64,000 bases of DNA from Collinsella sp. (GTDB taxonomy: Bacteria > Actinomycetota > Coriobacteriia > Coriobacteriales > Coriobacteriaceae), in assembly GCA_019414045.1 (NCBI GenBank), contig DXMW01000003.1, positions 43,704 to 107,703 on the forward strand. The letters are read 5' to 3'. Shown piece by piece: positions 51,692 through 60,540 of this stretch. The position numbers and the translations under genes were made by a program. How positions within the stretch are numbered: the first letter of the stretch is position 1; every line of letters starts with the position of its first letter. The notes under the pieces were generated by a model. It saw nothing but the letters and a program-made list of their open reading frames with translations. It did no database searches and was not told the DNA's origin.

Positions 51692-51715
51692 TCCGCCGTT
51701 CTACCGAACGGCGGA
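51692..51715 (+). terminator. GC-rich hairpin after livF
   Basis: TCCGCCGTT (51692-51700) pairs with AACGGCGGA (51707-51715) with a six-base loop. It has no T-run; the strong terminator lies 44 bp later. Confidence 0.5.
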
Positions 51716-51758
51716 CCAGTCGACGCTGCGCGGGCGCCAGAGCGACAACTTGTCATTC

Positions 51759-51800
51759 AAAGAGGGCGGCATGACCAGAAGGTCTATGCCGCCCTCTTTT
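51759..51800 (+). terminator. Terminator of the liv operon
   Basis: AAAGAGGGCGGCAT with GACC pairs with GGTC and ATGCCGCCCTCTTT around an AGAA loop, followed by TTTC. Confidence 0.85.
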
Positions 51801-51879
51801 CATGCCAATTTGTTCGCTCTGGCGCCCGCTCGCTGTCGGTCCTCTGCCTGCGGCGTTACTTTGGTTCTGCCCCCTTTAT

Positions 51880-51945
51880 GTTGCGGTGAAATAGGGACTG
51901 AATACGGGCTCCAGAGGCCAAGAGCAGTCCCTATTCCACCGCAAC
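51880..51945. repeat. 66-bp palindromic element (REP-like)
   Basis: GTTGCGGTGAAATAGGGACTG (51880-51900) and the inverted copy at 51925-51945 match at 20 of 21 positions across a 24-base loop. No gene overlaps it. It is longer than needed for a terminator and has no T-run. The size and symmetry suggest a dispersed repetitive palindrome; only one copy is in this window. Confidence 0.6.
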
Positions 51946-52005
51946 TTCATGGGGATGTGTGACAATGCCCGTCGGAAAACATCTGCTGTCTTTGGGGGCC
52001 TATCT

Positions 52006-52683
52006 ATGCTGTACGAGTTTTGTGCCGAGAACTTTGAGCGAGTGCCGGCGGCCATCGAGGCCGGTGCGGGGCGCATTGAGCTGTGTGACAACCTCGCCGT
52101 CGGTGGCACCACGCCTTCCGCCGGCGTTATTAGCGCTACAGTCAGTTACGCTCACGAGCATGACGCGCGAGTGATGTGCATGATTCGTCCGCGTGGTGGC
52201 GACTTTCATTACAACCAGGACGAGCTGCACATGATGGAGATGGACCTGGGCCTTGCTGTGAGCGCCGGCGTTGACGGCCTGGTCTTTGGCTGCTGCAAGC
52301 CCTGTGCCAGCGGCTGGGCGCTCGACGAGCTCACCCTCGGCGCTCTCGTTATGGCTACGGGCTGCGCGACCGAGGAGTGCAAGCGCGAGCCCCTTGACAT
52401 CACCTTCCACATGGCATTTGACCAGCTCTCGCCCGAGGCTCAGCTCGATGCGATTGATACACTTGCCGACTGCGGCGTTACGCGCATCCTCACGCATGGC
52501 GGCGCGGCCGGTGCGTCGATCGAGGATAATTACGATCACCTGGCTCGTTTAATCGAGTACGCGGGCGATCGTTTGACCATCCTTCCTGGCGGCGGCATTA
52601 CTACGGCAAATCGCGACGCGGTCGCGGCGGCGCTAGGCGTCTCCGAGCTCCATGGCACCAAGATCGTGCCGCTGGAGGTATAA
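52006..52683 (+). CDS. cutC: CutC family protein
   Basis: 225 residues from ATG at 52006 (TTGGGGG about 10 bases upstream). CutC TIM-barrel family: ENFERVPAAIEAGAGRIELCDNLAVGGTTPS, RPRGGDFHYN, ADGLVFG-type segment (VDGLVFGC), ITFHMAFDQ and ILPGGGITTAN. The family is linked to copper homeostasis but its activity is unsettled. A DUF4931 gene follows in the same frame, separated only by this gene's TAA. Confidence 0.9.
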   Translation: MLYEFCAENFERVPAAIEAGAGRIELCDNLAVGGTTPSAGVISATVSYAHEHDARVMCMIRPRGGDFHYNQDELHMMEMDLGLAVSAGVDGLVFGCCKPCASGWALDELTLGALVMATGCATEECKREPLDITFHMAFDQLSPEAQLDAIDTLADCGVTRILTHGGAAGASIEDNYDHLARLIEYAGDRLTILPGGGITTANRDAVAAALGVSELHGTKIVPLEV

Positions 52684-52692
52684 CCCGCGGCG

Positions 52693-53484
52693 CTGGTATT
52701 TGACGTTCAACAGGCGAGCGGCAAGCCCGACGATAATCGTCGCCCTGGCACCGCGTGCCCCTTTTGCGACACGGAGGGGCTTGCCAACATCATCGAGCGC
52801 GATGGTGACTGCATCTGGCTCGAGAATAAGTTCAAGACCTTGCGGGCCACCCGTCAGACCGTATTGATCGAGTCGGCCAATCACGACGCCGACCTGGCGA
52901 CCTATGAACCGGATGAGCTGCATCATGTGATGCGGTTTGCCCTGGGCTGTTGGCAGCAGATGATCGATTCCCAACAGTACCTAAGCGTGCTCATGTACAA
53001 GAACAAAGGCCCGCTTTCGGGCGGCAGCCTCGTCCATCCTCACATGCAGATTGTGGGTTTGGAGCAGGAAGACGGCTATGCTTCGCTGACTTCCGCCAAT
53101 TTCGAAGGCATCAATGTCTGGCGGCAGGGGAGAATCTCGGTCAACATCTCAACCGAGCCGATCATGGGATTCTTTGAGGTCAACGTCTCGGCTCCACAGG
53201 GAATCGCCGCCATCGACGACGCCCGCGACCAAGCCGAAGCGGACCTGTTTGCCGATGCGATTCAGGTGACCCTGCGCTATATCCTGCACGAGCACCACGG
53301 CGGTCGCGCGGATTCGTACAACTTGTTCTTCTACCACATGGACGGCCGGACTATTGCCAAGGCGCTGCCGCGTTGGGTGGTTTCGCCCTACTTGGTGGGC
53401 TATCGTCTGGCCCAGGTCAATGCCGAGACCACGCTCGATATCGATGCTGAGCGCCTACGCGCGCATCTGGAAACGCTCGCATAG
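52693..53484 (+). CDS. DUF4931 (GalT/HIT-like) protein, non-canonical start
   Basis: About 263 residues. Similarity extends upstream of the first ATG/GTG/TTG (TTG at 52840): the in-frame segment from 52693 reads (CTG)VFDVQQASGKPDDN, CPFCDTEGLANIIERDGDC, which is the usual N-terminus with a CPFC metal motif. So the start is probably the CTG at 52693, 14 bases after GGAGG (52674-52678). Central motifs: GPLSGGSLVHPHMQIVGL (histidine motif of GalT/HIT folds) and FFYHMDGR. It is in the same frame as cutC with only one TAA between them. DUF4931 proteins are GalT-like; the substrate is unknown. Confidence 0.7.
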   Translation: MVFDVQQASGKPDDNRRPGTACPFCDTEGLANIIERDGDCIWLENKFKTLRATRQTVLIESANHDADLATYEPDELHHVMRFALGCWQQMIDSQQYLSVLMYKNKGPLSGGSLVHPHMQIVGLEQEDGYASLTSANFEGINVWRQGRISVNISTEPIMGFFEVNVSAPQGIAAIDDARDQAEADLFADAIQVTLRYILHEHHGGRADSYNLFFYHMDGRTIAKALPRWVVSPYLVGYRLAQVNAETTLDIDAERLRAHLETLA

Positions 53485-53514
53485 CGAGGCGAACGCCTGC
53501 GAAAAGTGTGCTGC

Positions 53515-54513
53515 CTAGCGTGCCATGGCGTCGCGGCCGGCCTCGACGCGCTTGCGCTGGGCGGCGCGCTCCTCGCCGGTTAGACGCTCAAAGAGATGCC
53601 CGATAAACGAGGCAAGTACCTGCTGAAACAGCGTTCCGCACATGACGGGAAACACGACCTCGCCGGGAAAATACTGCGTGGCGATGACGGCGCCCGAAGA
53701 GATATTGCGCATGCCGCAGGTAAAGCACATGGTGGTCGTCTCGCTATACGGCAGGTGCAACGCGCGGGCGACCAGAATGCCGACGACAAAGCCGCTGATG
53801 GCGAAGGTCAAAATAAAGAGGGCGACTTCCAGGCGCACCGCATTCATGTGCAGCACGTACTCGCTCATGGCGGTGGAGTTGGAGGCGATGACACCCATCA
53901 TCATGAACTTGCAGGCGGGCGAAAGCGCGGGGGAGAGTTTCTCGTGTCCCCATCCGCGCGTGAACTCGTTGATCACGATGCCGAGCACGGCGGGGATGGC
54001 GATCATAAAGGCCATGTTCTGCATCATGCCCGGAACATCGATTGCAACGGTGGCACCCAGCAGGAGCTTAAGCGTGAGCGGAATCGTGACGGGCGAGATG
54101 ACCGAGGACGTCAGGATGATGGTGAGCGCGAGCGGGCCGTTGCCGCCGAACATGCTGATCCACATAAAGGCGGTGACTGCCACGGGTACGCTGTACTCGA
54201 GCACGATGCCGCAGACAAGGTTTGGGTTGGAACCAAAGAACAGTGAGCCCATGGCATACGCCGCGATGGGGATGAGCACGGCCGAGACAAATAACGCCAA
54301 AATCAGATGCAGGGGACGGCGGAACACCTCGGCCACCTGGTGAAAGGTGTTGCTGAGCGCACCTTGGAACGTCATAAAGGCAAACAGGGCGGGAACGATT
54401 GGCTTGAGCACGCCGATCTGCTGGGGAAAGAGCACGCCGAGCGTCACGCAAATCGGAACGATGACCTGCATGTGCCCCGCGAGAAACTTGCCCAGTCCAA
54501 CCCATTGCTTCAT
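53515..54513 (-). CDS. BASS-family (bile acid:sodium symporter-like) transporter
   Basis: 332 residues. About nine or ten hydrophobic spans with the BASS-fold pattern: FQGALSNTFHQVAEVFRRP, EYSVPVAVTAFMWISM, LTSSVISPVTIPLTLKLLL and CFTCGMRNISSGAVIATQYFP. This group transports organic anions such as pantoate or bile acids or acts as an arsenite-type exporter; the substrate is uncertain. ATG at 54513; the intergenic region to the divergent recJ-recQ gene is 223 bp to its leader ORF. Confidence 0.82.
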   Translation of the reverse strand: MKQWVGLGKFLAGHMQVIVPICVTLGVLFPQQIGVLKPIVPALFAFMTFQGALSNTFHQVAEVFRRPLHLILALFVSAVLIPIAAYAMGSLFFGSNPNLVCGIVLEYSVPVAVTAFMWISMFGGNGPLALTIILTSSVISPVTIPLTLKLLLGATVAIDVPGMMQNMAFMIAIPAVLGIVINEFTRGWGHEKLSPALSPACKFMMMGVIASNSTAMSEYVLHMNAVRLEVALFILTFAISGFVVGILVARALHLPYSETTTMCFTCGMRNISSGAVIATQYFPGEVVFPVMCGTLFQQVLASFIGHLFERLTGEERAAQRKRVEAGRDAMAR

Positions 54514-54653
54514 ATGCTCTTGTGACTCCCTTTGCTCGTGAATCCGTTTTGAATGGATATGCTAGACGCTCGCATGCGTCCGTGCGTCAGAAACGCTCGA
54601 ATATTTCGAGGCTATTACCGCCCTCGTTTATCGAAACCGCGGCGTGCTGGACG

Positions 54654-54680
54654 TTGTGCGTCCGTGCCGCACGGTATAAT
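54654..54680 (+). promoter_or_regulatory. Promoter of the recJ-recQ gene
   Basis: TATAAT, a perfect -10, at 54675-54680. TTGTGC at 54654-54659 is a possible -35 with a short 15-base spacer. Confidence 0.55.
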
Positions 54681-54736
54681 AAATCCGTTCAACAGATCTG
54701 CCTGCCGAAGCGGGCATACACAGAGGACTCATCGCT

Positions 54737-54802
54737 ATGAACCGTGAGAGGTATCGCGGCGACCTGCCCCTATCGGGGGTGGGCGCCTATGTCATCGCTT
54801 AA
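54737..54802 (+). CDS. Possible 21-residue leader peptide overlapping the recJ-recQ start
   Basis: ATG at 54737 with AGAGGA upstream opens a short frame, MNRERYRGDLPLSGVGAYVIA, stopping at 54802, 14 bases into the recJ-recQ gene. It could couple translation to the next start at 54789. No known leader peptide family. It may be chance. Confidence 0.35.
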   Translation: MNRERYRGDLPLSGVGAYVIA

Positions 54803-57800
54803 GACGACGCATCGCTGGGCGGTCGCTCGGCAAAACCCCGAGCTCGAAAAGGAGTTTTCGGCTGGCCTGGGCATACCCGGGCTGGTGGCGCGCATTATGG
54901 TTGCGCACGGCATTACATCCATCGAAGAAGGCCAGCTGTTTTTGACGCCTTCGCTCGATCGCGACTGGGCCGACCCGCTCGTTATTCCGGGCATGGCGGT
55001 CGTCGCCGACCGCGTTGAGCGCGCTATTCGCAGCCACGAGCACATTGCGGTCTTTGGCGATTTTGATGTTGACGGCATTACGTCGACCTGCCTGTTGACC
55101 GAGGCGCTGCGCACGTTTGGCGCCGATGTCACACCGTTTATTCCTCATCGCTTTGACGAGGGCTACGGCCTGTCGCGTGCGGCGCTCGACCGCGTTAACG
55201 AGCTCGCTCAACCCAACCTGATCGTGACCGTCGATAACGGTATTGCCGCCAAGGAAGAGGTCTCCTATCTGGAGAGCCTGGGGATCGATTTGGTGGTCAC
55301 GGACCATCACGAGCCCTCCGATCAGGTGCCGCAGGGCGTGCCTCTGACCGACCCAAAGCTCGAGGACGAGGGTCCCTCGCGTGAACTTGCCGGTGCCGGT
55401 GTGGCACTCAAGCTGGTGCAGGTTTTGGGTGAGCGTCTGGGCAAGCCGTCGTATTGGCGTTCGCTGATCGAGGTCGCGGCGCTGGGCACCGTGTCCGACA
55501 TGATGCCGCTCACGCCCGAGAACCGCGCACTGGTCGCCGAGGGCATCCAGCAGATGCGCGTGACGGCCCGTTCCGGCTATATCGCGCTGGCCGCGCTCGC
55601 CAAGGCCGACCTTTCTACCATTACGGCCGATGGCCTGTCATTTTCGCTCATTCCCCGCTTGAACGCCGCCGGCCGCATGGCCGATCCAAAATTGGCACTT
55701 GATTTGCTGCTTGCCCGCGATCCTATCGAGGCAAGCGCACTGGCGGCTGAGCTCGAGGAAATCAACCGCCAGCGCCGCGAGATCGAGGCAGAGCTCACGC
55801 GCGATGCCATGGCAAAGGTCGAGGAGACTTATGACGGCGGGCGCGCGATTGTCGTGGGCGGCGAAGGTTGGCACGAGGGCGTCAAGGGCATCGTGGCGAG
55901 CCGCCTGACCAACCGTTATCACGTGCCGGCGCTGCTGTTCTCGATCGAGGACGGTATCGCTCGCGGTTCGGGTCGCTCGGTGGGCAAAGTCAACCTGTTC
56001 GACGCCGTAGAACGCTGCTCCGACCTGCTGATTCGTCGCGGCGGGCATGCCGGTGCGGTGGGCGTGACCATCGAGGCATCCAAGCTCGATGAGTTCCGCC
56101 GTCGCCTTTCGGCCGTGCTATCGGAGCTTCCTGCCGATGACTTTGAGGACACTGACGAGGTTGCCGCCACCGTTGACCTCTCCGAGCTGAATATCGAGAC
56201 CATCGAGCAGATTTCCCGTCTTGAGCCGTTTGGCCAGGGCAATAAGGTGCCGCTTCTGGCCGCCGAGGGCGTGACGATGTGCGATCGCGCCGTGGTGGGC
56301 AAAACCGGCGAGCACATGCGCTTTGTGGCGACCGATGGCGCCGCGAGCGTGCCGGCCATCATGTTCCGCGTGCCGCAGATCGATAAACTCATCAATTGCG
56401 ACAGTGCCGTCGACTTGGTGTTCGAGGCCGTGGCCGAACATTGGCAGGGACGTGTGAAGCCCAAGCTCATGATTAAAGATGTCTTGGTGCGCGATACCGC
56501 GGCGCCCAATATCGACGATCCGGCATGTGAGCTTCGCCGCGGCGTGCAACCAGCGGATTCTGGCCTGCGCCTGGAGTCGCGTAAACGTGAGACGCTCGCC
56601 CAGCTTTCTTATACCGAGCTCACGCGCTCGCTTATCCATAGCTTTATCGGCTCGAACCAGCCGCATCGCGCGCAGGTCGAGGCACTCGACGCGCTCGCCG
56701 ACCACCAGAGCGTCTTGGCCGTTATGGGGACGGGGCGCGGCAAGTCGCTCATCTTCCATGTGCACGCCGCGCGCGAGGCGGTCCTTCGTGGGCGGGCGAG
56801 CATCTTTGTCTATCCGCTGCGCGCGCTCGTTGCCGACCAGGCTTATCACCTCTCGTCGACGATGGCTGCGCTCGGCATTGGCGTGGGCGTGTTGACCGGC
56901 GAGACCGTGGAGGCAGCGCGCGATGACGTGTTTGCCGGCCTGGCTTCGGGCCGCACCGGCATCGTTCTCACGACGCCGGAGTTCCTGTCTATCCATCGCG
57001 ATCGCTTTGCACGTTCTGGACGTATTGGCTTTGTCGTTATCGATGAGGCACACCATGCCGGTCTTGCCAAAGGCGGCGACCGGAGCGCCTACCTCGACAT
57101 GCCCGATATTCTCAAAGCCCTGGGCGACCCCGTTGTCATGGCGGCAACGGCTACCGCGACGGCCCCGGTCGTGGCGGAGCTTGCTCGTGTATTGCCGATT
57201 ACCAGGACGGTGGTCGACGAGACCGTTCGCGAGAACCTGCAACTCGAGGACGACCGTGACCTTGCGAGCCGCGAAAATCGTCTGGTGTCAATCGTGGCGA
57301 CGGGGGAGAAGACCGTCATCTACGTCAACTCGCGCGACCAGTCCGTGGCGCTTGCCAAGACGTTGCGCAAACGCGTGCCCGACTGCGCGACCCATATTGC
57401 GTTCTATAACGCCGGGCTTGCGCGCTCCGATCGCCGCCGTGTCGAGGAAGCGTTTCGCGACGGAAGCCTCAGTTGCATCGTTTCGACCTCTGCCTTCGGT
57501 GAGGGCGTCAACCTGCCCGATATCCGTCATGTCGTGCTCTACCACATGCCGTTTGGTGCGATTGAGTTTAACCAGATGAGTGGCCGTGCCGGCCGCGATG
57601 GACAGCCCGCCGTGATTCACCTGCTCTATTCGTCGCGTGACGCTCGTATTAATGAGCGCCTGCTCGATTGTTACGCGCCCGAGCGCGATGAGCTTGTCAC
57701 TCTCTATCGAGCGCTGCAGACCATGTGGCGCTCCAACCGTGGCAAGACGGGGGACGATTCATTCTGCGCGAGCGATATCGACATTGCGCAGATGTGTCTT

Positions 57801-58076
57801 GCCATCGATGCCCGCACGCCGGTCGACGAGCGCTCGGTGGAAAGCGGCCTGGGAATCTTCGAAGAACTCGGTTTCTGCCGCGTTTCGGGGTTTGACGATA
57901 CGCGTCGCATCGCGATGGCGGAAAACCCCGGTCGCGTGCAATTAAGCAGGTCAATTCGCTATTTGGAGGGCTTGCGCTCGCGCATGGAGTTCACGGCTTT
58001 TCGGAGCTGGGCACTCGATTCGTGCGCTTCTGATATGCTAGCCAAAGTTAACCGCCCGATCGTACCGCGGGCCTAG
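54789..58076 (+). CDS. recJ: RecJ exonuclease fused to a RecQ-like helicase
   Basis: 1095 residues from ATG at 54789 (GGGGGTGGG upstream; homology starts MSSLKTTHRWAVA). The first ~560 residues are RecJ: DFDVDGITS (91-99), DNGIAA, DHH (172-174), GTVSDMMPL, then RGGHAGAVG and the OB-fold end. From about residue 610 a RecQ-type helicase follows: MGTGRGKSLIF Walker A, YPLRALVADQ, DEAHHAG motif II, ATATAT, EGVNLPDIRHV and QMSGRAGRDG. There is no visible HRDC domain. A single polypeptide would join 5'-3' ssDNA exonuclease and helicase, which usually act together in RecF-type repair. rel follows 15 bp later. Confidence 0.92.
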   Translation: MSSLKTTHRWAVARQNPELEKEFSAGLGIPGLVARIMVAHGITSIEEGQLFLTPSLDRDWADPLVIPGMAVVADRVERAIRSHEHIAVFGDFDVDGITSTCLLTEALRTFGADVTPFIPHRFDEGYGLSRAALDRVNELAQPNLIVTVDNGIAAKEEVSYLESLGIDLVVTDHHEPSDQVPQGVPLTDPKLEDEGPSRELAGAGVALKLVQVLGERLGKPSYWRSLIEVAALGTVSDMMPLTPENRALVAEGIQQMRVTARSGYIALAALAKADLSTITADGLSFSLIPRLNAAGRMADPKLALDLLLARDPIEASALAAELEEINRQRREIEAELTRDAMAKVEETYDGGRAIVVGGEGWHEGVKGIVASRLTNRYHVPALLFSIEDGIARGSGRSVGKVNLFDAVERCSDLLIRRGGHAGAVGVTIEASKLDEFRRRLSAVLSELPADDFEDTDEVAATVDLSELNIETIEQISRLEPFGQGNKVPLLAAEGVTMCDRAVVGKTGEHMRFVATDGAASVPAIMFRVPQIDKLINCDSAVDLVFEAVAEHWQGRVKPKLMIKDVLVRDTAAPNIDDPACELRRGVQPADSGLRLESRKRETLAQLSYTELTRSLIHSFIGSNQPHRAQVEALDALADHQSVLAVMGTGRGKSLIFHVHAAREAVLRGRASIFVYPLRALVADQAYHLSSTMAALGIGVGVLTGETVEAARDDVFAGLASGRTGIVLTTPEFLSIHRDRFARSGRIGFVVIDEAHHAGLAKGGDRSAYLDMPDILKALGDPVVMAATATATAPVVAELARVLPITRTVVDETVRENLQLEDDRDLASRENRLVSIVATGEKTVIYVNSRDQSVALAKTLRKRVPDCATHIAFYNAGLARSDRRRVEEAFRDGSLSCIVSTSAFGEGVNLPDIRHVVLYHMPFGAIEFNQMSGRAGRDGQPAVIHLLYSSRDARINERLLDCYAPERDELVTLYRALQTMWRSNRGKTGDDSFCASDIDIAQMCLAIDARTPVDERSVESGLGIFEELGFCRVSGFDDTRRIAMAENPGRVQLSRSIRYLEGLRSRMEFTAFRSWALDSCASDMLAKVNRPIVPRA

Positions 58077-58091
58077 GGGAAGGGGACCTCG

Positions 58092-60452
58092 ATGGACGCC
58101 GCAGCCCGTACCGCCCATGATTCCACCCTCCAGCCGTTTTCGGAGATGGAGCACTATAAACATGCCGATGAGCTGCCGCCCGAGATTATGGCGGACAGCT
58201 ACGACAAGCTGGAGCGTCTGTGCCTCAAATATATGAACGAGGACGACTTCTCCAATGTGGAGCAGGCCTACTGCTTTGCTGCCGAGAAGCACTGCAACCA
58301 AAAGCGGCGCTCGGGTGAGATGTACATTAACCATCCCGTCGAGGTAGCTATCATTCTGGCTGACCTCAAGATGGACTGCGATGTGGTGTGCGCCGCGTTG
58401 CTGCACGATACCGTCGAGGACACCGAGACCTCGCTTGCCGATGTTTCGGGTCTGTTTGGCGAAACCGTGGCAGGGCTCGTCGACGGCGTGACCAAGCTCA
58501 CCAACATCGAAGTCGACAGCATGGACGAGAAGCAGGCCCTCACGCTGCGCAAGATGTTCCTCGCCATGTCCAAGGACATCCGCGTCATTATCGTTAAGCT
58601 TGCCGACCGCCTGCATAACATGCGTACGCTGGCGGCCCTTCGCGAGGACCGTCGCCTGTTTAAGGCTCGCGAGACCATGGACGTGTATGCGCCCCTGGCC
58701 GACCGTCTGGGCATGAGCTCTATTAAGTGGGAGCTCGAGGACCTGTCCTTCTTCTACCTGGAGCCCGATGCCTACCAGCGCATTGCGCGCATGGTGGCTG
58801 AGTCGCGCGAGGTTCGCGAGCGCTATCTGGCCGAGACTATCAAGACGCTCACCGACGAGCTCAACCGCATTGGCCTGGAGGGCTTCCAGATCAATGGCCG
58901 TTCCAAGCACTATTGGTCCATCTACCAAAAGATGAAGCGCAAGGGCAAGGAATTCTCCGAGATCTACGACCTGGTGGCACTGCGTGTCATCACGCATTCG
59001 GTGCGCGATTGCTACTCCACGCTCGGCGCGGTGCATACGCTGTGGCACCCCATGCCCGGTCGCTTCAAAGACTATATCGCCATGCCCAAGGTCAACAACT
59101 ACCAGTCGCTCCATACGACGGTTATCGGCCCCACGGCCCGCCCGCTCGAGATTCAGATTCGAACCTATGAGATGCATGAACAGGCCGAGTACGGCATTGC
59201 CGCCCACTGGCTCTATAAGAAGTCGGGCGGATCGTCTGCGTCTAAGACCAATGATGCCCAGCGTCTGGACGACCAGATTAACTGGCTCAAACATTCGCTC
59301 GATTGGGCAGCGTCTGACGAGATTACGGACGCCAAGGAATACCTGCACTCGCTGAAGGTCGATCTGTTCGACCAGGAGATCTTTGTCTTTACACCCAAGG
59401 GCGAGGTCATGGCGCTTCGTGCCGGCTCTACACCGCTCGACTTTGCCTACGCCGTTCACACCGAGGTGGGAAACCATTGCGTCGGCGCCAAAATCAACGG
59501 TGCGGTGGCTCCGCTCACGCACGAGATTAAGACGGGTGACCGTGTCGAGATCCTGACCAACAAGAGTTCCAAGCCGTCGCGTGATTGGCTCAAGATCGTT
59601 AAGACACCTTCCGCCAAGTCAAAGATCCGCCGTTACTTCGCCGCCGCGACCAAAGACGATGACGCTGCTGCCGGCCGCGATATACTGGCCAAGGACCTGC
59701 GCAAGCGCGGGTATGGCATCTCTACGCCGCGATCCACGCGTGCGCTCAACGCCGTGGCGGAGCAGTTTAACTACAAGCAGCTCGAGGACCTGTTTGCCGC
59801 CGTCGGCGCCGGCAAGGTTGCCCCGCGCGCTGTGGGTAACAAGGTCGAGCAAATCTTGGACCCCAAGCCCGAGGAGCAGCTTACCAAGACCGAAGCCATT
59901 GCCGAGATCGTCAAGCAGCCTGCCCGCGGCTCCAACCGCAAGCCGCAAAAGCGCGGCAAGAGCGCCAGCAACGGCATTATCGTCAAGGGCGAGAGCAACA
60001 GCGGTCTGCTGGTCCGTCTGGCGCATTGCTGCAATCCGGTGACGGGCGATGACATCGTCGGCTTCATCACGCGCGGCCGTGGCGTTTCGGTGCATCGCGC
60101 CAACTGCCCCAACGTCAAGGGTCTTATGGAACATCCCGAGCGCATGATCGATGTGGAGTGGGACGGCGCTGCCGACACCCTCTTCCAGGTCGAGATCGTG
60201 GTCGAGTGCCTGGACCGCATGGGCCTGCTCAAGGATGTCACCATTGCCATTGGCGATGCGGGCGGCAATATCCTTTCTGCCGCCACGTCGACCAACCGCG
60301 AGGGTATTGCAACCCTGCGCTTTATGGTCGAGATCTCGGACGCGAGCGGTCTGGATCCGCTGCTGGCTTCCATCAGCAGTGTCGATTCGGTCTACGACGC
60401 TCGCCGTCTTATGCCCGGCGAAGGCGGAGCTCAGCTCAAGCGCCGTGTGTAG
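58092..60452 (+). CDS. rel: Bifunctional (p)ppGpp synthetase/hydrolase Rel
   Basis: 786 residues. Hydrolase HD domain intact (His81, LLHDTVEDT with His105-Asp106, KLADRLHNMRT). Synthetase domain intact: YQKMKRKG, DLVALRVI, RFKDYIAMPKVNNYQSLHTTVIGP and EIQIRTYEMHEQAEYGIAAHW. TGS (VFTPKGEVMALRAGSTPLDFAY) and a C-terminal ACT domain with HCCNPVTGDDI zinc-type motif follow. It makes and degrades (p)ppGpp as part of the stringent response. AAGGGG precedes the ATG. Likely operonic with recJ-recQ. Confidence 0.95.
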   Translation: MDAAARTAHDSTLQPFSEMEHYKHADELPPEIMADSYDKLERLCLKYMNEDDFSNVEQAYCFAAEKHCNQKRRSGEMYINHPVEVAIILADLKMDCDVVCAALLHDTVEDTETSLADVSGLFGETVAGLVDGVTKLTNIEVDSMDEKQALTLRKMFLAMSKDIRVIIVKLADRLHNMRTLAALREDRRLFKARETMDVYAPLADRLGMSSIKWELEDLSFFYLEPDAYQRIARMVAESREVRERYLAETIKTLTDELNRIGLEGFQINGRSKHYWSIYQKMKRKGKEFSEIYDLVALRVITHSVRDCYSTLGAVHTLWHPMPGRFKDYIAMPKVNNYQSLHTTVIGPTARPLEIQIRTYEMHEQAEYGIAAHWLYKKSGGSSASKTNDAQRLDDQINWLKHSLDWAASDEITDAKEYLHSLKVDLFDQEIFVFTPKGEVMALRAGSTPLDFAYAVHTEVGNHCVGAKINGAVAPLTHEIKTGDRVEILTNKSSKPSRDWLKIVKTPSAKSKIRRYFAAATKDDDAAAGRDILAKDLRKRGYGISTPRSTRALNAVAEQFNYKQLEDLFAAVGAGKVAPRAVGNKVEQILDPKPEEQLTKTEAIAEIVKQPARGSNRKPQKRGKSASNGIIVKGESNSGLLVRLAHCCNPVTGDDIVGFITRGRGVSVHRANCPNVKGLMEHPERMIDVEWDGAADTLFQVEIVVECLDRMGLLKDVTIAIGDAGGNILSAATSTNREGIATLRFMVEISDASGLDPLLASISSVDSVYDARRLMPGEGGAQLKRRV

Positions 60453-60485
60453 GTGCGAGAGCCTCTCAGCATCATAGATATTGGT

Positions 60486-60524
60486 TACGTTCGAGGCATC
60501 GTTTGGTGCCTCGAACGTATTTTA
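60486..60524 (+). terminator. Rho-independent terminator of rel
   Basis: TACGTTCGAGGCA (60486-60498) pairs perfectly with TGCCTCGAACGTA (60507-60519), followed by TTTT. It overlaps the leader of the next gene, so that gene likely has its own promoter or relies on readthrough. Confidence 0.88.
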
Positions 60525-60540
60525 GAAGGAGGGTATGCGC

